A stretch of 64,000 bases of DNA from Marinobacter vinifirmus. Its GTDB lineage: Bacteria > Pseudomonadota > Gammaproteobacteria > Pseudomonadales > Oleiphilaceae. Made by a program: the position numbers and the translations under genes. The stretch's first letter is position 1. Every line of letters starts with the position of its first letter. Below the pieces are notes generated by a model. The model saw nothing but the letters and a program-made list of their open reading frames with translations. It made no database searches and was not told the DNA's origin. The DNA lies in the NCBI RefSeq assembly GCF_002258215.1, contig NZ_NEFY01000004.1, positions 124,001 through 188,000 of the forward strand. Direction: 5' to 3'. Of this stretch, positions 54,511 through 63,479 are shown piece after piece.

Positions 54511-56139
54511 TCAGGGAGACAGTGTGCGATAGGTGGTGGGTACCAGGACCGTGTCTTGCGGATCGTTCAGCAGGCCCGGGTAGTCCAGTGTGTAGTGCAA
54601 GCCCCGACTTTCCTTGCGTTGCAGGGCCGAGCAGATGATCAGGTCTGCTACGGTAACCAGGTTACGCAGCTCGATCAGGTCATTGGTTACCCGGTAATTG
54701 CTGTAGAACTCGCCGATTTCCCGGGACAGCAGGTCGACCCGGTGCTTGGCCCGCTGTAATCGCTTGGTGGTGCGCACAATGCCCACGTAGTCCCACATGA
54801 AGTGGCGAAGTTCGTCCCAGTTGTGGGAGATCACAACGTCTTCATCGGAATCCCGTACCTGGCTTTCATCCCAGTCCGGTGCCGCGGGTGGTGCCGGAAT
54901 ATCCGATTCCCGGCGGGTAATATCGGCAGCGGCGGCGCGGCCGTACACCAGGCATTCCAGCAGGGAGTTGCTGGCCATGCGGTTGGCGCCGTGCAGGCCG
55001 GTGAAGGCTGCTTCACCGACCACATACAGCTGGTTGATGTCGGTGCGGGCGCGTTCGTCGCTGACAATGCCACCACAGGTGTAGTGGGCCGCAGGCACCA
55101 CCGGAATAGGCTCCTTGGTGATGTCGATGCCAAAGCCCAGGCACTTCTCGTAAATGGTCGGGAAGTGGTGCTTGATGAAGTCTGCCGGCTTGTGGCTGAT
55201 GTCCAGGTACAGGTGGTCTGCACCCAGGCGCTTCATTTCATGGTCGATGGCCCGGGCGACGATGTCCCGGGGCGCGAGCTCGGCGCGTTTGTCGAAACGG
55301 TCCATAAACCGGCTGCCGTCTGGCAGCTTCAGTACACCACCTTCACCGCGAACGGCTTCGGTAATCAGGAATGACTTGGCGTGCGGGTGGTACAGGCACG
55401 TAGGGTGGAACTGGTTGAATTCCATGTTGGCGACCCGGCAACCGGCCCGCCAGGCCATGGCAATACCATCGCCGGAAGCACCATCCGGGTTGGTGGTGTA
55501 CCGGTAAGCCTTGGAAGAGCCGCCGGTGGCAATCACGGTAAACCGGGCCCGGAACAGTTCCACGTGGTTGTCTTCCAGGTTCAGGATGTAGGCGCCCACG
55601 CAGCGGTTGCCCGGCAAGGCCAGTTTACGGTTGGTGATCAGGTCTACCGCCACCCGGCCGGATTTCAGGTCGATATTCGGGCGCGCCGCAGCCTGGCTGG
55701 CCAGGGTGGTGGATACCGCATGGCCGGTGGCATCGGCGGCATGGATGATGCGCCGGTGGCTGTGCCCGCCTTCACGGGTCAGGTGGTAGTCCGCGCCATC
55801 GTCCTGGCGGGTGAACTCCACACCGGATTCAATCAGCCACTCGATGCTTTCCTTGCTGTGCTCCACGGTAAAGCGCACGGCGTCTTCGTGGCACAGGCCA
55901 CCGCCGGCGTTAAGGGTGTCCTGTATGTGGTTTTCCACCGAGTCGGTATCGTCGAGCACCGCCGCAATGCCGCCCTGGGCCCAGAGTGTGGCGCCCGAAC
56001 TGATGTCGGCCTTGCTGACCACGCACACCCTGAGGTGTTCCGGCAGGTTGAGCGCTACGGCCAGGCCGGCAGCGCCGCTGCCGATAATGAGAACGTCGTA
56101 TTCGTAGGACTGTGGCATTGAGTCGATGTCGCGGGCCAT
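54511..56139 (-). CDS. nadB: L-aspartate oxidase
   Basis: A 542-residue FAD enzyme making iminoaspartate, first step of NAD synthesis. FAD fold [33 protein letters not shown], and active-site region [21 protein letters not shown] (pieces); helical C-terminus. Start is ATG 56139 or, seven codons later, 56118; neither has a clear RBS. Divergent from rpoE with their promoters close together. Confidence 0.96.
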   Translation of the reverse strand: MARDIDSMPQSYEYDVLIIGSGAAGLAVALNLPEHLRVCVVSKADISSGATLWAQGGIAAVLDDTDSVENHIQDTLNAGGGLCHEDAVRFTVEHSKESIEWLIESGVEFTRQDDGADYHLTREGGHSHRRIIHAADATGHAVSTTLASQAAARPNIDLKSGRVAVDLITNRKLALPGNRCVGAYILNLEDNHVELFRARFTVIATGGSSKAYRYTTNPDGASGDGIAMAWRAGCRVANMEFNQFHPTCLYHPHAKSFLITEAVRGEGGVLKLPDGSRFMDRFDKRAELAPRDIVARAIDHEMKRLGADHLYLDISHKPADFIKHHFPTIYEKCLGFGIDITKEPIPVVPAAHYTCGGIVSDERARTDINQLYVVGEAAFTGLHGANRMASNSLLECLVYGRAAAADITRRESDIPAPPAAPDWDESQVRDSDEDVVISHNWDELRHFMWDYVGIVRTTKRLQRAKHRVDLLSREIGEFYSNYRVTNDLIELRNLVTVADLIICSALQRKESRGLHYTLDYPGLLNDPQDTVLVPTTYRTLSP

Positions 56140-56155
56140 AATGTGGACGTGTATT

Positions 56156-56182
56156 GAACTAAACTTTGCGCTTGCTGTCTAT
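56156..56182 (+). promoter_or_regulatory. sigma-E (AlgU) autoregulatory promoter
   Basis: GAACTA, 16 bases, TCTAT (56178-56182) matches the RpoE consensus GAACTT-N16-TCTGA/A in both boxes. Predicted start near 56189 leaves a short leader containing AGGA before the ATG at 56213. Confidence 0.7.
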
Positions 56183-56212
56183 TTGGCCTGAACGAACGCA
56201 GGAAAATGCCCA

Positions 56213-56902
56213 ATGACTCAAGCAAATCTTGCCAAGGCCAGAAAGCCAGTGGCCAGCAACAGGGGACACACTGCTGTTTCGTCCATGACACCTGATAAAG
56301 ACTGGAATCCCGGTGAGCAGTCCGACAGCCAGACGGACCTGCAATTGGTACGCAAGGTTCGCAACGGCGACCGTGCGGCCTTCGACCTGCTGGTGGTGAA
56401 ATACCAGTCGCGGGTGGCCTCTATTATCAGCCGCTATGTCTACGACAGCCAGGAAGTCATGGATCTGGCCCAGGAAACCTTTGTCAAAGCCTACCGGGCG
56501 ATTGACCGTTTCCGGGGCGACAGTGCGTTCTATACCTGGTTGTACCGGATCGCTGTTAACACCGCCAAAAACTACCTTGAAGCCCGGGGGCGCAGACCTC
56601 AGGGCTCGGCCGATGCTGCCGAAGCCGAAAACTTTGATGATGGCAGTCGCCTGCGCGACGTCGCCTCGCCAGAGCGGCTGCTGCAGCGGGAGCAATTACA
56701 GAAAGCCCTGACTGAAGCCATTGCCGGTTTGCCGGAGGAACTTCGGTCTGCGTTTCTGCTCAGAGAGTATGACGGCCTGAGCTACGAAGACATTGCCCGG
56801 ATTCTGGAGTGTCCGATAGGAACCGTTCGTTCCCGGATATTCAGGGCGCGGGATGCAGTGGATCGCCAGTTGGCGCCGCTGCTGAATCATTCAGAGATAT
56901 AA
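56213..56902 (+). CDS. rpoE: RNA polymerase sigma-E factor (RpoE/AlgU)
   Basis: ECF sigma factor for envelope stress. Region 2 (AFDLLVVKYQSRVASIISRY, DLAQETFVKAYRAI, FYTWLYRIAVNTAKNYLEARGRRP in pieces) and region 4 (LREYDGLSYEDIARILECPIGTVRSRIFRARD in pieces) are nearly as in Pseudomonas AlgU. At 229 residues it has about 35 more N-terminal residues than AlgU; the ATG at 56213 has AGGA, while M25 (56285) lacks an RBS. First gene of rpoE-mucA-mucB-rseC-mucD. Confidence 0.95.
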   Translation: MTQANLAKARKPVASNRGHTAVSSMTPDKDWNPGEQSDSQTDLQLVRKVRNGDRAAFDLLVVKYQSRVASIISRYVYDSQEVMDLAQETFVKAYRAIDRFRGDSAFYTWLYRIAVNTAKNYLEARGRRPQGSADAAEAENFDDGSRLRDVASPERLLQREQLQKALTEAIAGLPEELRSAFLLREYDGLSYEDIARILECPIGTVRSRIFRARDAVDRQLAPLLNHSEI

Positions 56903-56917
56903 ACGAGGTTGCACCTG

Positions 56918-57475
56918 ATGGATGATCGTCTCAGAGAGACCCTGTCAGCGATGATGGACGACGAAGCGGATGAACTGTCGGTTCGGCGCTTGTTGTCCCA
57001 TGCCAACCAGGACGAAGTCCGGGATCAATGGCAGCGCTGGCAGCAGGTCCGGGATCTGATGCACGAAAACCACGGCCCGGCGGAAGGCCTGGATATCGCC
57101 TCTGCTGTGCGTGAGCAGCTTGATGGCCGGAGCCGCCGCGAGGTAGCTGCCAGTGAGGTTGCCCGGTCGCCGCGCCGGCGCTGGCACATGCCGGTCGCTG
57201 CCATGGTAGTGATGGCGCTGGTGGTCGGCTTTGGTGCCGGTGCCGGCTGGGATTCCCGACCGGGTGACGTTCCCGCAGCCATCGCGGGGCAGGGGGCGGT
57301 TGCACCGGTTGCCTTACCATCGGCTGTGGAAGAGGTGGCCCTGCAGCGCCTGGATGAAGAACAACTGCAGCAGATGCGCCAGTATCTGCTTGAGCATGCG
57401 CAGCACAACAGCGTGGGCGCCGGGCGCGGTTCGGTAGGCTATGCACGCCTGGTCAGTGCCAGCGGCGGTTATTGA
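56918..57475 (+). CDS. mucA: anti-sigma-E factor MucA/RseA
   Basis: A 185-residue membrane anti-sigma factor: cytoplasmic RseA_N domain (LRETLSAMMDDEADELSVRRLL) that holds RpoE, a membrane helix near 87-107 (MPVAAMVVMALVVGFGAGAG) and a periplasmic tail read by AlgW/DegS-type proteases. Start ATG 56918 with GAGG; 15 bases after rpoE. Confidence 0.93.
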   Translation: MDDRLRETLSAMMDDEADELSVRRLLSHANQDEVRDQWQRWQQVRDLMHENHGPAEGLDIASAVREQLDGRSRREVAASEVARSPRRRWHMPVAAMVVMALVVGFGAGAGWDSRPGDVPAAIAGQGAVAPVALPSAVEEVALQRLDEEQLQQMRQYLLEHAQHNSVGAGRGSVGYARLVSASGGY

Positions 57476-57491
57476 GTTTGGAGCAGTTTCA

Positions 57492-58523
57492 ATGATGGTT
57501 CCGGTTGGCATGAATGTCAGGTTGGTGGGTACTGCGCTGGTGACAGTTCTGGTATTGCTTTTTGCCATGCAGCCGGTAAAGGCCGACGAGTCGCCCGCTG
57601 ATCCGGACCTGGCCATGGCCTGGCTGGAGCGCATGGGCCCGGCCCTGAATATGACGTCTTATCGCGGTGTGTTTGTTTATGCCCGGGGCGACCGGGTTCA
57701 CTCCATGCGCATCGCCCACCGCTACCGGAACGGCCGGGTGGAAGAGCGCCTGGTGATGCAGGACGGTGGCAGCGGAGAGATTGTCCGCAAAGGCATGAAT
57801 GTAGTCTGCGTGTTGCCGGATCGTGGCCGGATCAGCCTGGAAGAAGTTATTCCTTCCGGCCCGTTTGCCGAGGCCTTTACCAGCCAGTTGATGCCCTTCG
57901 GGCAATGGTATCAGCCGGAGCTGATCGGTGAAGACCGGGTGGCGGGATACGATGTGGTTACCGTGGCCCTGACCGCCCGAGACAGCGATCGTTACAGCCA
58001 CCGGCTGTGGCTGGAGAAAGAAACGGCTCTGCTGGTGAAAAGCCATGTGCGCAACGCTGATGGTGAGGTACTGGAGCATTTCCAGTTCACCAACCTGGAC
58101 ATAACCGGCGATATTCCCGACGAAGAGTTCGAAGTGCAGACCCGGGGCCGGGAAATTACCCGCACGCTCGACGACGCCGGCCAACCCCGGCAATCGATGA
58201 TAGCGCGCATGAACGGCTGGACCCTGAACTGGCGCCCCGAGGGCTTTGAGCCCGCAGCAGCGCCTCGTTCCGGCAAGGGCAAGGCAGTTGCTTTCTCTGA
58301 TGGCCTGGCGGCGTTTTCGGTATTTGTTGAACCCATGGGCCGGCTGAAAATGCCCACCGGGGCGTCCAGAATCGGTGCTACCACCGTATATATGCGTGAG
58401 GTGGCGGTAAATGAACGCGCGTTCCTGATCGCGGTGGTGGGAGAGATCCCGCCAGCCACGGCCCGAAAGGTGGCCGATGGTGTGAAAATTGACGGCGCCC
58501 TTGGCCTGGTGTCTGAACGATGA
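57492..58523 (+). CDS. mucB: periplasmic sigma-E regulator MucB/RseB
   Basis: A 343-residue lipid/LPS-sensing regulator that shields MucA from cleavage. Signal peptide (about 1-31, ending QPVKA-D), N-terminal LolA-like domain (WLERMGPALNMTSYRGVFVY) and C-terminal domain (LAAFSVFVEPMG). ATG 57492 has GGAG nine bases upstream; start overlaps no gene. Stop overlaps rseC as ATGA. Confidence 0.93.
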   Translation: MMVPVGMNVRLVGTALVTVLVLLFAMQPVKADESPADPDLAMAWLERMGPALNMTSYRGVFVYARGDRVHSMRIAHRYRNGRVEERLVMQDGGSGEIVRKGMNVVCVLPDRGRISLEEVIPSGPFAEAFTSQLMPFGQWYQPELIGEDRVAGYDVVTVALTARDSDRYSHRLWLEKETALLVKSHVRNADGEVLEHFQFTNLDITGDIPDEEFEVQTRGREITRTLDDAGQPRQSMIARMNGWTLNWRPEGFEPAAAPRSGKGKAVAFSDGLAAFSVFVEPMGRLKMPTGASRIGATTVYMREVAVNERAFLIAVVGEIPPATARKVADGVKIDGALGLVSER

Positions 58524-58969
58524 TCACTGAAACCGGCAAGGTGGTTGCCCTTAAGGGCGACCGGGCCTGGGTGCAGACTATCCGCAACAGCGCCTGCCAG
58601 AGTTGTTCGGCCCGCTCCGGTTGCGGCCAGCGGGCACTGGCTTCTGTATCCGGTGGGCGTGCAAACCAGATACTGGTGGCCAACACCGTGGATGCCCGGG
58701 TGGGCGATGAAGTGGTGATCGGAGTGGATGAGCAATCGGTGCTGACCGCTTCGCTGGCGGTATACGGGCTGCCCCTTGTGCTGATGGTGCTGGGCAGTAT
58801 CGGGGCCTATCGGTGGCTGGGGGCGACGGACCTTGTCGCGATTTCCGGCGCGCTGGCGGGCCTGGCTGCGGGCTTTGTCGCAGTCAGACACTGGCAGTCC
58901 GGCTCCGGTGACCGGTTTGAACCGCGCCTTGTGAGGGTCAACCGTATCGCAACGGTGAACTGTCTCTGA
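58520..58969 (+). CDS. rseC: RseC/MucC-family membrane protein
   Basis: A 149-residue protein with a cysteine cluster (ACQSCSARSGCGQ) and two membrane helices (about 75-97 and 104-122). The RseC family is linked to SoxR reduction and sigma-E control. Four-base overlap with mucB. Confidence 0.9.
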   Translation: MITETGKVVALKGDRAWVQTIRNSACQSCSARSGCGQRALASVSGGRANQILVANTVDARVGDEVVIGVDEQSVLTASLAVYGLPLVLMVLGSIGAYRWLGATDLVAISGALAGLAAGFVAVRHWQSGSGDRFEPRLVRVNRIATVNCL

Positions 58970-59050
58970 GTCCTACCGTTTTTTAAGTTGAAAATCAGAG
59001 GCCTGACCCCAGAATTAACGCTGTATCACAGTCATAACAGGGGGTTGTAG

Positions 59051-60529
59051 ATGTCGAGAACAAACACAAAAGCTGCCCGGTTGTCCCCGGTCCTGAAGCC
59101 CTGGCCGGTGCTGGGCGCACTGCTGATGTTGTCAGCACTGGTGTCGGTCTTCTGGAGTCAGGGCCTGGCGGCCCGCGGCTTGCCGGACTTCACCGAGCTG
59201 GTGGAGGAAAATTCCAGTGCCGTGGTCAACATAAGCACCACAACGGATCCGCAAAGCAGCGGCTCCCGCTTCCAGGGTATGCCCTTCGACGAGCGCCAGT
59301 TCGAGCAGCTGCCCCCGTTCCTGCAGGATTTCTTCCGTGGCCCCCAGTCGCCGTTTGGCGGGTCTCCCCATTCCCAGCAGCCCAGCCGTTCCATGGGCTC
59401 CGGCTTCATTGTTTCCAAAGACGGCTACGTGTTGACCAACAACCACGTGGTGGAGGGTGCAGACGAAGTGATCGTGCGCCTGAATGATCGCCGGGAGTTC
59501 AAGGCGGTTATCGTAGGCACAGATCCACGCTCTGACATGGCGGTGCTGAAAATCGACAACGGTGATGACCTGCCTGTGGTCAGCGTTGGTCGTTCTCAGG
59601 ATCTCAAGGTCGGTGAGTGGGTGTTTGCCATCGGATCGCCGTTCGGGTTCGACTACACGGTAACTGCGGGCATTGTCAGCGCGCTTGGCCGATCCCTGCC
59701 ATCGGAAAACTATGTGCCGTTTATCCAGACCGACGTTGCCATCAACCCCGGGAACTCTGGCGGGCCGCTGTTCAACCTGGAAGGTGAGGTTGTCGGCATC
59801 AACTCCCAGATTTACACCCGCTCCGGTGGCTTCATGGGGGTGTCGTTTGCCATTCCCATTGATGATGCCATGAGCGTATTCCGCCAGATCCGTGACGAAG
59901 GCAGTGTTGCCCGGGGCTGGCTGGGTGTGTTGATCCAGGAAGTAAACCGGGACCTGGCCGAGAGTTTTGGCCTGAAGCGCCCCCGCGGAGCCCTGATTGC
60001 TGAAGTGATGGAAGGCTCTCCGGCTGAAAGCGGTGGCCTGCAGTCTGGCGATATTGTCCTCGAGTTCAATGGCGAATCTGTCCAGCGTTCCTCAGACCTG
60101 CCGCCCATGGTGGGTCGCACTGCGGTGGGCGAGTCGGCCCGGTTGACCGTGTTGCGTGAAGGCCGGGAGATGGACCTGGATGTCGAGATCGGTCGCTTGC
60201 CGGAGGACGGTGAAACCGCAGCCAGCCCGGAAGTGGGCAGCAACGAGAACAGCGGCGCCAACCCCCTGGGGCTGGCGGTCGAGTCGCTGAATGATGAAAT
60301 GGCCCGGGCAGCAGGCGTCGACGGTGGGGTGCTGGTGTCCGGAGTTGGTCAGGGCGCAGCCTACGAGGCCGGAATTCGTCCCCGGGATATCATCACCGAA
60401 ATCAACCGCAAGCAGGTGCGTTCGGTTGACGAGTTCCGCAAGGTGGTCGCGGGCCTGCCGGATAACCGGGCCGTTTCGGTACGCATCGTGCGCCAGGGCC
60501 GGGCTATCTATCTGGTGATGAAGCCCTGA
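59051..60529 (+). CDS. mucD: periplasmic serine protease MucD/DegQ
   Basis: A 492-residue HtrA protease-chaperone. N-terminal signal/membrane segment (about 22-43), trypsin-like domain with His in LTNNHVVEGADEV, Asp in DPRSDMAVLKI, Ser in NPGNSGGPLF, and two PDZ domains. It degrades misfolded envelope proteins and damps sigma-E signalling. 81 bases after rseC; that gap has no obvious promoter. Confidence 0.95.
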   Translation: MSRTNTKAARLSPVLKPWPVLGALLMLSALVSVFWSQGLAARGLPDFTELVEENSSAVVNISTTTDPQSSGSRFQGMPFDERQFEQLPPFLQDFFRGPQSPFGGSPHSQQPSRSMGSGFIVSKDGYVLTNNHVVEGADEVIVRLNDRREFKAVIVGTDPRSDMAVLKIDNGDDLPVVSVGRSQDLKVGEWVFAIGSPFGFDYTVTAGIVSALGRSLPSENYVPFIQTDVAINPGNSGGPLFNLEGEVVGINSQIYTRSGGFMGVSFAIPIDDAMSVFRQIRDEGSVARGWLGVLIQEVNRDLAESFGLKRPRGALIAEVMEGSPAESGGLQSGDIVLEFNGESVQRSSDLPPMVGRTAVGESARLTVLREGREMDLDVEIGRLPEDGETAASPEVGSNENSGANPLGLAVESLNDEMARAAGVDGGVLVSGVGQGAAYEAGIRPRDIITEINRKQVRSVDEFRKVVAGLPDNRAVSVRIVRQGRAIYLVMKP

Positions 60530-60557
60530 CCTGAACGCCCGCGTTCGACAGCTCACA

Positions 60558-60596
60558 AAGCCCCTGACGTAGTTCACGACACGCTCAGGGGCTTTT
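60558..60596 (+). terminator. intrinsic terminator after mucD
   Basis: AAGCCCCTGA (60558-60567) pairs with TCAGGGGCTT (60585-60594) across a 17-base loop, then TT. Confidence 0.65.
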
Positions 60597-60604
60597 GCTA
60601 TACT
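60596..60604 (+). promoter_or_regulatory. extended -10 promoter of the CHASE-GGDEF-EAL gene
   Basis: TGCTATACT is an extended -10 (TGN plus TATACT) starting at the last bases of the mucD terminator; start of transcription near 60611, ATG at 60649. Confidence 0.5.
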
Positions 60605-60648
60605 TTTTCGACCGATAATAACGATGGCTATGGCACGGATCGCCGGAA

Positions 60649-63375
60649 ATGATGACAAAAAAGGAACTCCCCCTCCGTAAGTTGCTGAAATTCCGGAACG
60701 CCTGGGTTGCCTGGGGCGTGTTCCTGGTTTCAGTCATTGCCACCATTCTGCTCTGGCAATTGTCCATCCGCCTGGTGGAAGATCGCACCGAGGCCCGCTT
60801 CCGTACCCAGTCCCTTCAGCTGAGAACTGCCATTGAAGAGCGTTTGCTCAATTACGAGCAGGTGCTGGCCGGCAGCGCCGGGCTGTTCGCTGTCAGTGGC
60901 CGCGTTACCCGAGAGCAGTGGAGCGAGTACGTCAATAAAGTGGACATCAACCGCTACTACCCGGGCATTGAGGGTATCGGGTTTGTCGAGCGCATTGGCG
61001 TGCGACAGATGGCGGATCACATCTCTTCGGTGCGGGCCCAGGGGATATACGATTACCTGGTCCGGCCGCTGGGCAAGGGGCCCTACTATTACCCCATGGT
61101 GTATCTGGAGCCGGGTACCGACAGGAACCGGCGGGCACTGGGGTACGATGCGTTCAGCGACCCGGTGCACCGGAGTGCCATGGAGCGGGCTCGGGATGCC
61201 GCAGTGCCTATGGTTACCGGCAAGGTGGTGCTGGTGCAGGAATCGGTTGATGAAGACCAGGCCGGCTTTCTCATGTATTACCCGGTTTTTCAGGGCGGTG
61301 AGGTGCCGGAAATCCGGGCCGAGCGACGCATGATGCTGGCGGGCTATGTGTTCAGTGCCTTTCGTATGAACAGTCTGTTTGACGGCATTGTCGGGCTGAT
61401 CTCCCCGTTCCTGGACGTTCGCATCTACGATAACGGCGTAGTGTCCCGCGACACCCTGATGTACGGCTCCAACCTCGGTTCCCTGGAAAACGATTTCAGT
61501 TTTGAAATGAGCCAGACCGTGTCGCTCGGTGGCCGGGACTGGTTGCTCCAAACCCGCTCCACTCCAGCCTTTGATTACCTGGCCTCTGACGCGCGCCCGC
61601 CGATTGTGCTGGGCTCCGGCTTGGCCATCAGCCTGTTGCTCTGGCTGTTTGCCCTCGCCCTGATCCGTTCGCGGATGATTGCCCAGGCCAGCGCCGGCCG
61701 TTACCGGGCCATTACCGAGGGGGCCGCCAACGTAACGCTGGTCCTGGATGAAGAGGGCCATGCCCTGTACGCCAGCCCCTCCAGCAAGGATATTCTGGGC
61801 TTTGATCCGGACGCCGTTGATCAGCTGGAGTTTGACCAGCTGGTGCATGCGGACGACTGGTCGGCCCTGAAGCGCGGCTTCAAGGATGCGATGGCAGAGC
61901 CGGGCAAGCAGATGCCGGTGGTGCGTGCCAGGATACGGGATGCCCAAAGCCGCTGGCGCGATATGGAAGGTACCTACACCGCCATGCTGACGGTTCCCGG
62001 GGTGAATGGCGTTGTGCTCAGCCTGCGGGACCTTACCCAGCTGAAGGCGGCCCAGTCGGAATTGCATCGCCTGGCCTTCTACGATCCGCTGACCGGGCTG
62101 GCAAACCGGCAGCTGTTCCGGGACCGGCTGGACCACGTGGTGCGCCGGTGCCGGCGCAGTGGTGAACCGGCCGCGCTGATGTTCCTGGACCTGGACGGGT
62201 TCAAGCGAATCAACGACACCCTCGGCCATGACGCCGGTGATGAACTGCTGTGCCAGGTGGCTCAATGGCTGCAGGGCTGTGTCCGGGAAGAAGATTCGGT
62301 GGCGCGGCTCGGTGGTGACGAATTTGTGGTACTGCTTTCGCGTATCAGCGATTCCGACGCTGCAGGGCGGGTCGCCGAGTCGATTCTGCGCCGGCTTTGC
62401 CAGCGTATCCGCCTGAACGAGCACGAGGTAGGGGTAACTGTCAGTATCGGGATCACCATGATTCCCGACGACAGCGAAGATGCCGGCACCCTGATGAAAT
62501 ACGCAGACCTCGCCATGTACCGGGCCAAGGAGGTCGGCCGCAACACCTATCAGTTCTTTACCCCGGCGATGAATATCAAGGCGGCCAGGCGGCTGTTGCA
62601 GCAGGAAGAGCTGGCAACCGCCCTGGAAGGCGACCGGTTTGTACTGCATTACCAGCCGAAACTGGACCTGGCCAGCCAGCGGGTAATCGGGGTAGAGGCC
62701 TTCCTGCGCTGGCATCATCCGGAAAAGGGATTGGTATCGGCGCAGCAGTTTATCAGCCTGGCAGAGGAAACCGGCCTGATCATCCGCCTCGGTGAGCTCG
62801 CCCTGCGCCAGGCCTGCATCCAGGTACAGGCGCTGGAGCGGGCGGGCTTTGAATCCCTGAAAATGGCGGTGAACCTCTCGGTACGGCAGCTCACAGATTC
62901 CGGTTTCCCGGATCTGATGCGCCGGGTGATTACTGAAACCGGGGTATCACCGGACCGGCTGGAGCTGGAAATGCCCGCCGAGCTGCTCAATGAAGACCCG
63001 AGACTGGTGCGGGAGTTGCTGTTGTCGTTGAGTGATCTTGGTGTGTGCCTGATCCTGGACGACTTCGGCACCGGTTCCTGCTCTCTGGCTGCCCTGCAGC
63101 AGTTACCGCTGAACGTGATCAAGATTGATCACCGGTTTATCCGGGACATTCCCTACAATGTCAGCGCTACCGACGTGGCCTCGGCCGTTATCGCCCTGGC
63201 GCACCAGCTGCACCTGACCGTTGTGGCGGAAGGGGTGGAAACCATGCAGCAGCTTAACCTCCTGAAATCCGCCGGTTGTGCCCAGGGGCAGGGTAACCTG
63301 TTCAGCTATCCGCTGGACGAAGATGCCCTGATCGGGTTCCTGATTCGCCAGTACGAGAAGCCGCTGATTTCCTGA
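60649..63375 (+). CDS. CHASE-PAS-GGDEF-EAL cyclic-di-GMP signalling protein
   Basis: A 908-residue membrane protein. Helix about 19-38, periplasmic CHASE domain (about 60-290; GSAGLFAVSGRVTREQW), helix about 318-342, PAS (about 350-465), GGDEF with intact LGGDEFVVLL and an upstream inhibitory-site RxxD (REED), then EAL. The GGDEF looks able to make c-di-GMP. In the EAL domain the signature is EAF (GVEAFLRWHHP), and the usual E-x-T-E reads EMPA, so the loop-stabilising Glu is lost; DDFGTG, KID, AEGVE and QG remain. Net output may be synthesis rather than breakdown. Signal unknown. Confidence 0.92.
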   Translation: MMTKKELPLRKLLKFRNAWVAWGVFLVSVIATILLWQLSIRLVEDRTEARFRTQSLQLRTAIEERLLNYEQVLAGSAGLFAVSGRVTREQWSEYVNKVDINRYYPGIEGIGFVERIGVRQMADHISSVRAQGIYDYLVRPLGKGPYYYPMVYLEPGTDRNRRALGYDAFSDPVHRSAMERARDAAVPMVTGKVVLVQESVDEDQAGFLMYYPVFQGGEVPEIRAERRMMLAGYVFSAFRMNSLFDGIVGLISPFLDVRIYDNGVVSRDTLMYGSNLGSLENDFSFEMSQTVSLGGRDWLLQTRSTPAFDYLASDARPPIVLGSGLAISLLLWLFALALIRSRMIAQASAGRYRAITEGAANVTLVLDEEGHALYASPSSKDILGFDPDAVDQLEFDQLVHADDWSALKRGFKDAMAEPGKQMPVVRARIRDAQSRWRDMEGTYTAMLTVPGVNGVVLSLRDLTQLKAAQSELHRLAFYDPLTGLANRQLFRDRLDHVVRRCRRSGEPAALMFLDLDGFKRINDTLGHDAGDELLCQVAQWLQGCVREEDSVARLGGDEFVVLLSRISDSDAAGRVAESILRRLCQRIRLNEHEVGVTVSIGITMIPDDSEDAGTLMKYADLAMYRAKEVGRNTYQFFTPAMNIKAARRLLQQEELATALEGDRFVLHYQPKLDLASQRVIGVEAFLRWHHPEKGLVSAQQFISLAEETGLIIRLGELALRQACIQVQALERAGFESLKMAVNLSVRQLTDSGFPDLMRRVITETGVSPDRLELEMPAELLNEDPRLVRELLLSLSDLGVCLILDDFGTGSCSLAALQQLPLNVIKIDHRFIRDIPYNVSATDVASAVIALAHQLHLTVVAEGVETMQQLNLLKSAGCAQGQGNLFSYPLDEDALIGFLIRQYEKPLIS

Positions 63376-63479
63376 TCATGGCAATGACGGCCGGTAACCG
63401 GTAAAATCACGCCGTTCCCGGATCCCGGTAGCGGCCCCTCCGGGCTCAATCCTACGTCTTATATGAGTAATCATTGTCT

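Noticed and set aside
60730..62718. 662-codon minus-strand open frame opposite the GGDEF/EAL gene
   Set aside because: High-GC antisense shadow; the plus-strand frame contains all expected signalling domains.
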